Below are positions 1 through 7,842 of a stretch of DNA of 45,885 bases, piece after piece. The notes below the pieces were generated by a model, which did no database searches, was not told where the DNA came from, and saw only the letters and a list, made by a program, of their open reading frames with translations. Within the stretch, counting starts at the first letter, position 1. Every line of letters starts with the position of its first letter. This DNA comes from an uncultured bacterium (GTDB taxonomy: Bacteria; Cyanobacteriota; Vampirovibrionia; Gastranaerophilales; Gastranaerophilaceae). Both the position numbers and the translations under genes were made by a program. The stretch spans positions 1 through 45,885 of the forward strand of contig CACWZA010000017.1 of the NCBI GenBank assembly GCA_902765215.1. The letters are read 5' to 3'.

Positions 1-59
1 CAGCTGTAGAAATCTTTGATTTTATACAAATGCGAGTGAGGTATGACACCGCAGTATTA

Positions 60-330
60 TCGCCACCCCCCTCTGTCCCCCCTTCGGCAGGGGGGAGGGT
101 AAATGAATATTCGTTCCCTCCCCGACTTGGGGAGCGAATTTGCAGTAGGGCTTTAGCCCGTCACATCGAGCAAAACCACGCTTTTGCGAGAGGCTGCATA
201 ATTCAAGACAGGGCTAGGGTGGGGAGCAACTATTATACTCCCTCCCTATCGCAGGGATAGTTGGGGTGGGTGGTGTTTTTACCCTCTCCCCTAACCCTCT
301 CTCTAACCGCTATATCATGTTTGAGTAATT
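60..330. repeat. Cluster of short GC-rich palindromes (REP-like), non-coding
   Basis: The stretch is a chain of small inverted repeats: six C (77-82) facing six G (90-95); CTCCCC facing GGGGAG at about 118-135, flanked by TTCG/CGAA; GGGCT-TT-AGCCC at 147-158; and CTATC facing GATAG near 246-260. The stop-free frames crossing it have no ribosome binding site and low-complexity translations, so I call it non-coding. Similar CCCTCCCCC/GGGGGAGGG sequence is present at 45758-45790, so this is probably a dispersed intergenic repeat family. Confidence 0.6.
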
Positions 331-337
331 TCTATAC

Positions 338-369
338 AAAAAAGCACCCGTTAAAAACGGGTGCTTTTT
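338..369 (-). terminator. Intrinsic terminator after the first RTX-like gene
   Basis: The inverted repeat GCACCCGTT/AACGGGTGC is flanked by A-runs on the left and T-runs on the right, so it can work in both directions. It lies just past the stop of the minus-strand gene ending at 386. Confidence 0.85.
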
Positions 370-385
370 ATACTGTTATAGAAAA

Positions 386-3292
386 CTATCTTTCATCAAT
401 AGGACAATTCACATCAAATACTGCTATTAATGATTTAACATCATTTGCATTATTTTCAGCCAATACAGCCTCAACATCAGCATAACCTTCGTGAGTTGTA
501 AACCAGCCTGCAACGGCAGATGTAATTTGACCGATATAGTTTTTCATATATAACGCACCTTCTTTTGCAGACATTGAATAGTTTTCACCAAAATAAACCG
601 CTTCATCTTTCAATGTGAAGAAACTGTCTATTTCAATCTTGCCTGATGCCTTATCGCCCTTAACTACATTCTTTGCAGTAAAATCAGATTTATTAAATAC
701 ATAGAGAGAACTGCCATCTTCATCTACGACAAGATTCCCCTCATTATCAATATTTAACAACATTCTGAAATTATTAACTGAATTTGTAAGGGAAACATCA
801 TTATCACCGGATGTATCACTAATAATCAAATCAGACGATTTTGTGAGTGTAACATTATACTCATCATCACCCTGACCGCCTGCCATATATGAAGCACCTT
901 TGCCTGCATAAGTCATACTGTCATCATAATCAGTTCCCTCAAATATTGTTTCTTTATAGGTAGGACTTGTCTTATCAGTATCCTTAACCCCGTTTACAAT
1001 GAGTTTCTTATCTAATGCCTTATTCACATCATACCAGTCGTCAGGTTCTAAATTGTTATAACCGAAAGCAACATCAAACTCATTGTTAAAGAAATTTTTA
1101 ACAGTAAGCGAATCGTTTATATCTTTCTTGATACCTGCATCTGCATCTTTGAAATAGGTCATATTAAAGATAAGGTCATCACCTGTCTTTTCAAACGATA
1201 TATCTGCCTTATCAGATGTCATCATTTTTGAATATGCACCGTCAATCATAAATTCAGCATTTTCGCCAACCTCAGAATCAATATTCAGGGTATCGTTACC
1301 TGAGCCCATTGTTTCTGCGATACTAACTGTTCCTTCGGCACCTTTTACAACATCTATTGTATCATTACCCTTTAAGGCAAATATATGCGCATCACCATTT
1401 GATACGGTGAATTTATCTGCTTTATTTCCGCCAATAAGCATATCGTCATATTTTGTATCCTGCATTTTGTTTGCTTTCTTTTCATTCCCGAATTGAAAAA
1501 CAGAAACACCGTAATCGTCAAAAGTCACAGGTAAATGATCACTGTCATAACCGAAAATAGTACCATTTATAGCACCATTTTCTGCAAAGAAATCTTTTAT
1601 GGTAAGAGTTTTGTTTTCTAATTCGACATCCGCACCAAACCTTTTCTTCAATTTTTTAATAGCATCACTATCTATAATCAAGTCATTACCTGACTTTTCA
1701 AAACCGTAATTACTATCGCGTAACATGTCTGTTATGCTCACAAGACTCAAGGCTGTTTTACCTTCTGCTACATTACCATCTTCGTCAAAGCCAAACTCTA
1801 CACCTTTTGCAAACTTAACAGTCGTATTACCAAGAGAAAGTTCTTCTGCAGGTCTGATGTAATCTAAAGATTTTAACCCGCTACCGTTTACGGTTATTGT
1901 ATCTCTACCTTCACTTAAATAAATTGTGTCGTAATCATCTCCCGTTGAGATTGTGTCATTATTAGTACCGCCATAGAATTGTTCTCTTAAAAATGTACCA
2001 GTAAGAGTTTGTTTTTTGGTTGCATCACTGTCCCCAAGAATACTAACCCCTTTTACATTATTCTCTAACAAATCTTTGAGCGAAGTTTCACCAATGGTAA
2101 CACCGTCTTCGGCAAGTTTGAGATAGTCTTTAAAGGTAACCTGTGCAAGAGGTTCTGCCGTATCAGTATAAGTATTACCTGCTTCATCCGTATAAAAAAT
2201 ATTTGTTCCTATAGTAAGAATAACACCTTCGTATGTTTTTAATGAATTATAGACTTCTTTATATTTGGCAGGGGTATAATCAACCGGTTCAGAAACCGAA
2301 TCAATTACCCAATCGTACTCATCCTCACCCACTTCTTCCCAATTGTATAGATTATATATTATCTGATAACCGCCCGCCGTTTTTGAAACAATCATTTCGT
2401 TTTTGGTATATTCAGAACTGTCATAATTGGCTGTTGCACCAACTTTCAAAATAATATTGTTCTTGCTCTTAGAGAATGTTCTTACCATATCAACATCGTT
2501 TTCAAGTTCAACATTTAATCTTGTGCCTTTTGAAAGAACAATCGTATCTCTGCCGTGACCGCCTTCAGATTCCATATCATAGTGTATAACATCAGGATCC
2601 ATATCGGAACGGTTAACCCCTAAGTTAAAGGTTTCATTTGCCTTTGTTGACATTTCTTCTTCCTGTAACCAGTTACCTGTGTATTTGTTCTTTGAATTTG
2701 TTGCAGGGAAGATTTGCTTAAGCAAATCATAATTATTATTATTTTCAGATGTAATATCCAACTCATCAGCATATTTTTCTGCGTTTTTATATGTTACTGT
2801 TGCCAAAACCTTTGAAAAATTAGGTATAATCTTGTTTTCATGTGTTGTAACAACATCTGTATCTGTTGTTGCAATCACCTTATTTTTTGAGTTGATTGTC
2901 TGATACTCAATAGTTTCTACTCCAGTACCTGCTTTTTTAGAATATGTCGTTGTTATTGTTCCGTCATCATAACCGACCGCATTACCGTCATCATCATAAT
3001 TAGCCTCATAAGTTACTGTTGTAACTTTATATTTGCCCTTGTATTTACCGGTAGTTTCTTTTTCAGAACTGATTGTCGTTGAAACCTTTCTGTATGTAAC
3101 TTCCTGCGTATCGTAAGCGGTAACAACTATATTAGCACCGCTTTCAGAATAAGTAATCTGATTAGGAATATCGTTTTGAAATTCAATAGTATGCTCAGTT
3201 CTTTCATCATTTAAAGTTACTGTTTCTTTATATGTCTTTTTCTTATTCTTTAATCCTGCCAAATTAATAGTTGTGAAATCCGCTACTGCCAT
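386..3292 (-). CDS. RTX/haemolysin-type calcium-binding repeat protein, copy A (968 aa)
   Basis: This is a large acidic protein with few cysteines and no N-terminal signal peptide. Degenerate RTX-type Gly-Asp repeats occur near residues 438-465 (FYGGTNNDTISTGDDYD), 617-647 (MLIGGNKAD, LKGNDTIDV), 662-670 (GSGNDTLNI) and 803-812 (MAGGQGDDEY). A module around residues 203-226 (NKYTGNW, then NETFNLG) has a counterpart in the 990-aa protein at 11262-14234. The C-terminal 50 residues (AVAGWF, then SLIAVFD) also match that protein and could be a type I secretion signal; this is inferred. Its start has a GGAAG ribosome binding site and a good upstream promoter. The likely role is a secreted or surface calcium-dependent protein with unknown substrate. 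No enzymatic domain was recognised. Confidence 0.7.
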   Translation of the reverse strand: MAVADFTTINLAGLKNKKKTYKETVTLNDERTEHTIEFQNDIPNQITYSESGANIVVTAYDTQEVTYRKVSTTISSEKETTGKYKGKYKVTTVTYEANYDDDGNAVGYDDGTITTTYSKKAGTGVETIEYQTINSKNKVIATTDTDVVTTHENKIIPNFSKVLATVTYKNAEKYADELDITSENNNNYDLLKQIFPATNSKNKYTGNWLQEEEMSTKANETFNLGVNRSDMDPDVIHYDMESEGGHGRDTIVLSKGTRLNVELENDVDMVRTFSKSKNNIILKVGATANYDSSEYTKNEMIVSKTAGGYQIIYNLYNWEEVGEDEYDWVIDSVSEPVDYTPAKYKEVYNSLKTYEGVILTIGTNIFYTDEAGNTYTDTAEPLAQVTFKDYLKLAEDGVTIGETSLKDLLENNVKGVSILGDSDATKKQTLTGTFLREQFYGGTNNDTISTGDDYDTIYLSEGRDTITVNGSGLKSLDYIRPAEELSLGNTTVKFAKGVEFGFDEDGNVAEGKTALSLVSITDMLRDSNYGFEKSGNDLIIDSDAIKKLKKRFGADVELENKTLTIKDFFAENGAINGTIFGYDSDHLPVTFDDYGVSVFQFGNEKKANKMQDTKYDDMLIGGNKADKFTVSNGDAHIFALKGNDTIDVVKGAEGTVSIAETMGSGNDTLNIDSEVGENAEFMIDGAYSKMMTSDKADISFEKTGDDLIFNMTYFKDADAGIKKDINDSLTVKNFFNNEFDVAFGYNNLEPDDWYDVNKALDKKLIVNGVKDTDKTSPTYKETIFEGTDYDDSMTYAGKGASYMAGGQGDDEYNVTLTKSSDLIISDTSGDNDVSLTNSVNNFRMLLNIDNEGNLVVDEDGSSLYVFNKSDFTAKNVVKGDKASGKIEIDSFFTLKDEAVYFGENYSMSAKEGALYMKNYIGQITSAVAGWFTTHEGYADVEAVLAENNANDVKSLIAVFDVNCPIDER

Positions 3293-3336
3293 ATAAAACT
3301 TCCTTTCTTTAATAAATATACAAACACTATAGAAAA

Positions 3337-3364
3337 ATCATACATAATAATAAAACATTTTCAA
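3337..3364 (-). promoter_or_regulatory. Sigma-70-type promoter of RTX-like gene A
   Basis: On the minus strand, TTGAAA (3359-3364) and TATGAT (3337-3342) are separated by 16 nt, about 45 nt upstream of the ATG at 3292. Confidence 0.6.
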
Positions 3365-3426
3365 GCAGAGAGCGGAATATAAGGGTTTAAAGGGGTAAAA
3401 ATAATATCAGGTAGAATATATCAAAC

Positions 3427-3453
3427 AAAAAAAGCGGTCTGCGACCGCTTTTT
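3427..3453 (-). terminator. Terminator ending the ribosomal protein operon
   Basis: A strong stem, AAGCGGTC-GCA-GACCGCTT in minus orientation, is followed by a T-run. It sits about 100 nt after the S14 stop, so the operon ends here and does not continue to S8. Confidence 0.85.
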
Positions 3454-3514
3454 AAACATAGTACCATTAACCGCCAACATTATTGGTGATTAATATACTT
3501 ACCCCTGCTACGCA

Positions 3515-3537
3515 CAGTTTAAACTGCAAAGCAGTTT
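3515..3537. repeat. Palindromes between S14 and the operon terminator
   Basis: CAGTTTAAACTG (3515-3526) is a perfect 12-bp palindrome. It overlaps a second hairpin, AAACTGC-AAA-GCAGTTT (3521-3537). No gene fits in this spacer. Confidence 0.6.
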
Positions 3538-3556
3538 CACTGTCTGCTCCGCAAAC

Positions 3557-3763
3557 CTACCAGCTTGCTTTAGTTACGCCAGGAAGTAAACCTTGGTGAG
3601 CCATCTTACGAAGGCAGATTCTGCAAAGACCGAAATCTCTGTGGTATCCGTGAGGACGGCCGCAGATGCTGCATCTGTTGTGCAGTCTTACTTTTGGATA
3701 TTTGCCTGCTTCTGCAAGTTGTCTTCTTGTTTCTTCTTTATTTATCATCGCTTTCTTAGCCAC
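3557..3763 (-). CDS. rpsN: 30S ribosomal protein S14, zinc-binding type
   Basis: S14 is a small-subunit head protein that binds 16S rRNA near S3 and S10. The 68-aa length and four cysteines at residues 31, 34, 47 and 50 (CSIC, then CRIC) identify the short zinc-binding (type Z) form. It is the last gene of the operon and follows L5, as in the usual S10-spc order. The spacer to L5 (178 nt) is unusually long and holds a small repeat element. In most bacteria S8 follows directly, but here a terminator does. Confidence 0.97.
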   Translation of the reverse strand: MAKKAMINKEETRRQLAEAGKYPKVRLHNRCSICGRPHGYHRDFGLCRICLRKMAHQGLLPGVTKASW

Positions 3764-3813
3764 GATTTTATCTCCTTTTCTTTAGTTTTCTTTTGTTTTA
3801 TTAAACCATAAAC

Positions 3814-3936
3814 AAATGGAAAATGGATAATAGATAATGGAAAATATCTTTATGATGCTTCGCATCATTATTTTTTAATTTTGTCAGCTTCGCTGACTAA
3901 GAAATTTTCAATTTTCAATTTTCAATTTTCCATTTT
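3814..3936. mobile_element. MITE-like small repeat element inside the operon (rpsN-rplE spacer)
   Basis: The ends are inverted relative to each other (AAATGGAAAATGG on the left, AATTTTCCATTTT on the right). Inside are two tight hairpins with a CTTCG apex: ATGATGCTTCGCATCAT (3852-3868) and GTCAGCTTCGCTGAC (3883-3897). A tandem 7-nt repeat AATTTTC x4 follows (3903-3930). There is no coding capacity. I infer a non-autonomous insertion tolerated between S14 and L5; no target-site duplication was established. Confidence 0.5.
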
Positions 3937-3941
3937 AATAA

Positions 3942-4499
3942 CTATTTTTTCATTCCCTTGAATGGCATTCCCATCTGGAATAACAATTCTCTTGCTTCAT
4001 CATCTGTTTCAGCAGTTGTGATAATAGATACGTTCATACCTTTTACCAAATCAACTTCTTCATAAGTGATTTCAGGGAACAATGCTTGTTCTTTCAAGCC
4101 TAATGTATAGTTACCTCTGCCGTCGAAACTCTTAGGGCTGATACCTCTAAAGTCACGAATACGAGGAAGAACTACACAAATAAGTTTTTGTAAGAAATCG
4201 TACATTCTGTCACCACGCAATGTAACCATTGCACCAACAGGCATACCTTCTCTTAACTTGTATGATGCGATAGATTTTTTAGCCTTTGTAACAACTGCCT
4301 TTTGACCTGCAATCTTTGTTAACTGACCTTGAATCGTATCAGCAATCTTTGTATTGTGAGATGCTTCACCAACACCCATATTCAATACAATCTTATGCAC
4401 TCTAGGAATCATCATGTCATTTTTATAACCGAATTTTTCCTTCATTGCTTTTTTTACATCTTCTGCGTATTTTGCTTTTAAATTTTTTGTCTTAGCCAT
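3942..4499 (-). CDS. rplE: 50S ribosomal protein L5
   Basis: L5 binds 5S rRNA and helps form the central protuberance and the bridge to S13. The 185-aa length is standard. Conserved family segments are visible: [16 protein letters not shown] near residues 32-47, then [18 protein letters not shown], and in the C-terminal half [19 protein letters not shown]. It lies between L24 (upstream) and S14 (downstream), the expected order. The start is preceded by an AAGGAAAAG-type ribosome binding site, which recurs through this operon. Confidence 0.98.
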   Translation of the reverse strand: MAKTKNLKAKYAEDVKKAMKEKFGYKNDMMIPRVHKIVLNMGVGEASHNTKIADTIQGQLTKIAGQKAVVTKAKKSIASYKLREGMPVGAMVTLRGDRMYDFLQKLICVVLPRIRDFRGISPKSFDGRGNYTLGLKEQALFPEITYEEVDLVKGMNVSIITTAETDDEARELLFQMGMPFKGMKK

Positions 4500-4581
4500 T
4501 TTTCTTTTCCTTTTCTTTTATACGATAGATTTAAGCGAGGTTATAAATAACACTCCCTAAACCGCGTAAATAATCATTAAA

Positions 4582-4920
4582 CTATACGTCTAATTTTTCG
4601 CCGCATTTTTTGCAAACGCGAACTTTTTTACCATCAACTAATTCATGTTTAACTCTGGTTGGTTTTTCACAACTAGGGCAAACAATCATAACGTTAGAAC
4701 TGTCCAAAGGTGCTTCGATTTTGTTCAAACCGCCCTGGATACCTAACATAGGGTTTGCTTTTTGAGCCTTTGTTTTCATATTCAAACCTTCAACAATCAC
4801 TTTTGATTCAGAAGGAATTGCTTTTTTAATGTTTCCTTGTTTTCCTTTATCTTTACCGGCAGTAACAACAACTCTGTCGCCTGTCTTAACGTGTAAAGAT
4901 TTCTTTTCTTTATCTGTCAT
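4582..4920 (-). CDS. rplX: 50S ribosomal protein L24 with C-terminal zinc ribbon
   Basis: L24 is an early assembly protein near the exit tunnel rim. A KOW-type segment (VKTGDRVVVTAGKDKGKQG) lies near the N-terminus. Four cysteines (CPSC and CKKC, residues 85, 88, 107 and 110 of the longer frame) form the zinc ribbon common in bacterial L24. The frame is open from 4932. I prefer the ATG at 4920 because GGAG sits at the right distance before it, while nothing comparable precedes 4932. The gene lies between L14 and L5 as usual. Confidence 0.95.
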   Translation of the reverse strand: MTDKEKKSLHVKTGDRVVVTAGKDKGKQGNIKKAIPSESKVIVEGLNMKTKAQKANPMLGIQGGLNKIEAPLDSSNVMIVCPSCEKPTRVKHELVDGKKVRVCKKCGEKLDV

Positions 4921-5003
4921 TTTTTTCTCCATTATTTTTACTGAACTTTCCGCTTTCGCAGGTCTGTTCCCGCTTTCTTGAAGATATTAAAGTTAATACC
5001 TTG

Positions 5004-5372
5004 CTAAATTACTTCCGGTGCAAGAGAAACAATCTTCATGAAGTTGTTGTCTCTTAACTCACGAGCAACCGGTCCGAAAACACGAGTTCCTCTTGGGTTA
5101 CCGTCTTTGTTTATAACTACTGCTGCGTTGTCGTCAAATCTGATTACAGATCCGTCTGCACGAGTGATATCGTGTTTTGTTCTAACGATTACCGCTCTTA
5201 CAACTTCTGACTTCTTAACAGCCATATTTGGAGTAGCATCCTTTACTGTTGCGATTACAACATCACCAACTGATGCGAATTTCTTGTTTGAGCTGCCCAT
5301 TACACGGATAACCAACAATTCTTTTGCACCTGTATTGTCTGCTACTGTTAATCTGGTTTCTTGTTGTATCAT
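5004..5372 (-). CDS. rplN: 50S ribosomal protein L14
   Basis: L14 sits at the subunit interface and makes bridges to 16S rRNA. The canonical start [16 protein letters not shown] is at 5372, and the resulting 122 aa is the usual family length. The frame continues upstream to 5423, but that extension is not family-like. The signature region [20 protein letters not shown] is intact, as is the C-terminal [25 protein letters not shown] precedes the chosen ATG. The 82-nt spacer to S17 contains a CCCTG/CAGGG hairpin. Confidence 0.98.
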   Translation of the reverse strand: MIQQETRLTVADNTGAKELLVIRVMGSSNKKFASVGDVVIATVKDATPNMAVKKSEVVRAVIVRTKHDITRADGSVIRFDDNAAVVINKDGNPRGTRVFGPVARELRDNNFMKIVSLAPEVI

Positions 5373-5398
5373 TTTTCTATTCCTTTTCTTGTGCCTCT

Positions 5399-5416
5399 CC
5401 CTGCTCATTGACAGGG
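5399..5416. repeat. Intercistronic hairpin, rpsQ-rplN spacer
   Basis: CCCTG (5399-5403) faces CAGGG (5412-5416) with an 8-nt loop. Confidence 0.5.
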
Positions 5417-5454
5417 TTGCCATCTGTTTTAGCTATTTATCTGACTAATAAATA

Positions 5455-5700
5455 CTACTTAGCCTTTTCAACTACTTCTGATAAAGTCCAGCGTTTGCCG
5501 CCTGAAATAGGTTTTGATTCAACAATTCTAACTGTATCACCAATACCACATTCATTGTTAGCATCGTGAGCTTTATAGTTTTTATTAGATTCGATAATCT
5601 TTTTGTACTTAGGGTGTGGATCGTAAGATGCAACCTTAACTACAATAGTCTTGTCCATCTTATCTGAAACAACTACACCTTGTTTTTCTTTCTTAGGCAT
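5455..5700 (-). CDS. rpsQ: 30S ribosomal protein S17
   Basis: S17 is a primary 16S rRNA binder with an OB fold. The true start is taken at 5700 ([18 protein letters not shown]), which gives 81 aa; the frame extends to 5742, but that part lies inside the L29 coding sequence. AAGGAGGCAGCAA precedes this ATG at good distance. The ATG overlaps the end of the L16-L29 frame (stop at 5693) by 8 nt, which suggests translational coupling. The conserved segments [21 protein letters not shown] and [11 protein letters not shown] are intact. Confidence 0.97.
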   Translation of the reverse strand: MPKKEKQGVVVSDKMDKTIVVKVASYDPHPKYKKIIESNKNYKAHDANNECGIGDTVRIVESKPISGGKRWTLSEVVEKAK

Positions 5701-6292
5701 TTGCTGCCTCCTTTTCTTTAATAACAGTCTTAATACGAGCAATTGTTCTTTTTGTTGTTGCTATTGAAGCAGGGTTTTCCAATTTGTTTGTAGATTTTTG
5801 TAATCTCAAATTGAAAAGTTCCTTTTTCATATCAACTACAAGAGCATTTAACTCATCAACTGATTTTTCACGAATATCTTGTAATTTCTCCTTTTCAACA
5901 ACTTTTACTTTGATAGGTAACTTTTGAGCAGCCAGTTCTAACGCTCTGATTGCTGTACTTCTGTCAAAGTAATCAAGTTCAAAAAGAATTCTGTTTGGTT
6001 TTACAACCGCTACCCAATATTCCACATTACCTTTACCTGAACCCATACGAGTTTCTGCAGGTTTTGCAGTAATCGGTTTATCTGGGAATATTTTAATCCA
6101 TACGTTACCGCCTCTTTTGATTTCACGAGTCATCGCACGTCTTGCTGCCTCGATTTGGCGACTGGTAATCCAGCCAGGTTCCAAAGCTCTAAGTGCATAA
6201 CGTCCGAATTCGAATTGTGTACCTCTTGTTTCGGTACCTTTCATTCTACCCTTCATCATTTTGCGGAATTTTGTTTTCTTAGGCATTAACAT
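5693..6292 (-). CDS. Fused 50S ribosomal protein L16-L29
   Basis: One uninterrupted 199-aa frame encodes both proteins. Residues 1-132 are L16 ([21 protein letters not shown], the C-terminal [14 protein letters not shown]). Residues about 134-199 are a full-length L29 ([40 protein letters not shown]). There is no stop or ATG between them. The order (after S3, before S17) is that of separate rplP and rpmC. On the known ribosome L16 lies near the A-site/central protuberance side and L29 near the tunnel exit beside L23. A two-residue linker could not span that, so I infer cleavage or internal initiation, or else an error that removed a stop and start codon. An AAGGAG at 5888-5893 marks the junction. 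Confidence 0.9.
   Translation of the reverse strand: MLMPKKTKFRKMMKGRMKGTETRGTQFEFGRYALRALEPGWITSRQIEAARRAMTREIKRGGNVWIKIFPDKPITAKPAETRMGSGKGNVEYWVAVVKPNRILFELDYFDRSTAIRALELAAQKLPIKVKVVEKEKLQDIREKSVDELNALVVDMKKELFNLRLQKSTNKLENPASIATTKRTIARIKTVIKEKEAANA
5888..5893 (-). promoter_or_regulatory. Shine-Dalgarno-like AAGGAG at the L16-L29 junction
   Basis: AAGGAG overlaps codons K134-E135, exactly where a ribosome binding site for a separate L29 would be. The only candidate in-frame start nearby is an ATT (I140), 12 nt downstream. The motif may be a relic or may drive internal initiation. Confidence 0.4.
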
Positions 6293-6312
6293 TGTTATTG
6301 TTCTCCTATTTC

Positions 6313-7047
6313 CTACTTATTATCTTCTGCAGATTTTCCGCCACGTCTTGCACGTTTGTTGAATTTGTCTGCTGAATCTTTTGTGTTCTTACTCTTGATG
6401 TTTTGGTCTGCTTTTTCACCAGGCATTAAATCACCTTTGAAAATCCATACCTTAACACCGATTTTACCCATTATAGTATCTGCTTCAGTGAAACCGTAAT
6501 CTACATCTGCTCTTAATGTCTGAAGAGGAATACGTCCTTCTTTAGCCCATTCTGAACGAGCGATTTCAGCACCACCTAAACGGCCTGATACCATAACCTT
6601 GATACCTTGAGCCCCTGCTCTCATTGTTCTTTGCATAGCCTGCTTCATAGCACGTCTGAATGCAATACGTTTTTCCAATTGTTGAGCAATTGCTTCACCA
6701 ACGAGTTGTGCATCTAAGTCAATTCTTGCAACTTCTACCACGTTGATTAAGATGTTACGACCTAAGTATTTAGATACTTCTTTCTTAAGATCTTCGATAC
6801 CCTGACCGCCACGACCTACAACAATACCGGGTTTTGCTGTAACAACGGTGATTGTTGTGCTTTGTGATTTTCTGTCAATAAGAATTCTTGATACACCAGC
6901 TGCGTATAATTTTTTCTTGATAAATTTTCTGATTTTAGCATCTTCTGCTACAAAACCGGCGTAGTCTTTAACCTTAGCATACCAAGTGCTTAACCAAGGT
7001 TTGATTATACCTACTCTAAATCCGGTTGGATGTGTCTTTTGTCCCAT
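6313..7047 (-). CDS. rpsC: 30S ribosomal protein S3
   Basis: S3 lines the mRNA entry channel and has helicase-like function with S4 and S5. The 244-aa protein has the N-terminal [14 protein letters not shown], the KH domain loop [15 protein letters not shown] near residues 76-91, and the C-terminal S3 core ([27 protein letters not shown] reads through intact). The tail is lysine/asparagine rich, as often seen. AAGGGAAAATAAA precedes the ATG. If the L22 frame is restored, L22 ends at 7059, only 11 nt before this start, which is the normal tight spacing. Confidence 0.98.
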   Translation of the reverse strand: MGQKTHPTGFRVGIIKPWLSTWYAKVKDYAGFVAEDAKIRKFIKKKLYAAGVSRILIDRKSQSTTITVVTAKPGIVVGRGGQGIEDLKKEVSKYLGRNILINVVEVARIDLDAQLVGEAIAQQLEKRIAFRRAMKQAMQRTMRAGAQGIKVMVSGRLGGAEIARSEWAKEGRIPLQTLRADVDYGFTEADTIMGKIGVKVWIFKGDLMPGEKADQNIKSKNTKDSADKFNKRARRGGKSAEDNK

Positions 7048-7081
7048 TTTATTTTCCCTTATTTGTTTCCGTCACTAACTA

Positions 7082-7411
7082 CTACTGTAAGGTGAGAAGT
7101 TCTCTTAAGTCTTCTGTAAATACGACCTTGAGCTCTTGGCTTACCTCTTTTGTATGTTGCACTTTCGTCTTTGCACTTTCGTCTGCATAGATTTCAGAAA
7201 TCTTTAATGCATCTTCGCTAACACCATATTTTTCTTTAGCATTAGCAATTGCAGCGATTAAATTCTTTTCTACAACCTTAGCAGCAAAATAAGGCATAAA
7301 ACGCAACATAACTTTAGCGTCTTTAACTGCTTTTCCTCTAACTTCGTTGATTACTCTGCGAAGTTTTCTTGCAGTCATTTTTATGTCTGTTTGTTTTGCT
7401 TTTGCTTCCAT
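7082..7411 (-). CDS. rplV: 50S ribosomal protein L22, frameshifted near the C-terminus by a 14-bp duplication
   Basis: L22 lines the exit tunnel with its beta-hairpin and binds 23S rRNA. Residues 1-80 are normal ([17 protein letters not shown], ending EIYADESA). The next 29 residues ([10 protein letters not shown]...) are not L22-like and the frame stops at 7082. The correct tail is present in another frame: [12 protein letters not shown], then [18 protein letters not shown], with a TAA at 7059-7061. Removing one copy of an exact tandem 14-mer (7157-7170 and 7171-7184) joins the two parts into a standard 112-aa L22 (7059-7411). As written, the product lacks the tunnel hairpin and should not function. 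A sequencing/assembly error, a recent mutation or a programmed shift are the possible explanations. Confidence 0.95.
   Translation of the reverse strand: MEAKAKQTDIKMTARKLRRVINEVRGKAVKDAKVMLRFMPYFAAKVVEKNLIAAIANAKEKYGVSEDALKISEIYADESAKTKVQHTKEVSQELKVVFTEDLRELLTLQ
7157..7184. repeat. Exact 14-bp tandem duplication inside rplV
   Basis: TTGCACTTTCGTCT occurs twice without a gap (7157-7170, 7171-7184). Fourteen is not a multiple of three, so the second copy shifts the L22 frame. One copy alone restores the family sequence exactly. Confidence 0.97.
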
Positions 7412-7453
7412 TTTTTCATTCCTTTTTCTTTTTTAGTATTTCTCTTATTTGAG

Positions 7454-7514
7454 ATCCTGATTACTCAGGATAACATTCCGCACGGTGTAAAACCGTTAGC
7501 CAGCGAAAATGTTA
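7454..7514. repeat. Intercistronic hairpins, rpsS-rplV spacer
   Basis: ATCCTGA-TTAC-TCAGGAT (7454-7471) is followed by a nested structure: TAACATT (7471-7477) faces AATGTTA (7508-7514) and encloses ACGGT/ACCGT (7482-7496). The second arm reaches the S19 stop codon. Confidence 0.5.
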
Positions 7515-7790
7515 CTTACGTTTTGCTATGTCAGAACCTGCGTGACCTCTGTAAAGTCTTGTAGGTGCAAATTCACCTAACTTGTGACCAATCATCTGTT
7601 CAGTAACATATACAGGAACGTGAGTTTTCCCGTTATGAACAGCGATTGTGTGTCCTAACATATCCGGAATTATCATTGATGCCCTAGACCAAGTCTTGAT
7701 TACTTTCTTTTCAGAATTAGCATTCATCTTGTCTATTTTCTTTTGTAGAGCTTCTTCTACGTAAGGGCCTTTTTTTAATGAACGTGCCAT
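7512..7790 (-). CDS. rpsS: 30S ribosomal protein S19
   Basis: S19 binds 16S rRNA in the subunit head together with S13. The 92-aa length is standard. Family landmarks are visible: [15 protein letters not shown] at the N-terminus, [20 protein letters not shown] in the middle and [13 protein letters not shown] near the end. GGAGAAATTA lies before the ATG. It follows L2 and precedes L22, the canonical order. The 100-nt spacer to L22 is longer than usual and contains two hairpins. Confidence 0.98.
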   Translation of the reverse strand: MARSLKKGPYVEEALQKKIDKMNANSEKKVIKTWSRASMIIPDMLGHTIAVHNGKTHVPVYVTEQMIGHKLGEFAPTRLYRGHAGSDIAKRK

Positions 7791-7812
7791 TAATTTCTCC
7801 TTTTTATTACTT

Positions 7813-7829
7813 GGCAGACACCGTCTGCC
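7813..7829. repeat. Intercistronic hairpin, rplB-rpsS spacer
   Basis: GGCAGAC (7813-7819) faces GTCTGCC (7823-7829) with a 3-nt loop; the spacer is otherwise featureless. Confidence 0.55.
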
Positions 7830-7842
7830 CTACTTTACTTTC

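Noticed and set aside
30-260. Open frame of 76 codons in the left-end repeat cluster
   Set aside because: It runs through GC-rich palindromes, has no ribosome binding site and a low-complexity translation.
3903-3930. Short tandem repeat as a CRISPR-like array
   Set aside because: The unit is only 7 nt without spacers; it is part of the small repeat element.
5701-5742. Longer S17 start at 5742
   Set aside because: The extra residues lie within L29 codons and are not S17-like; the ATG at 5700 has an AAGGAGG site.
7082-7411. Programmed frameshift in L22 as the main explanation
   Set aside because: No slippery heptamer or stimulatory structure was seen; the exact tandem 14-mer explains the shift more simply. 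It stays only as an alternative.
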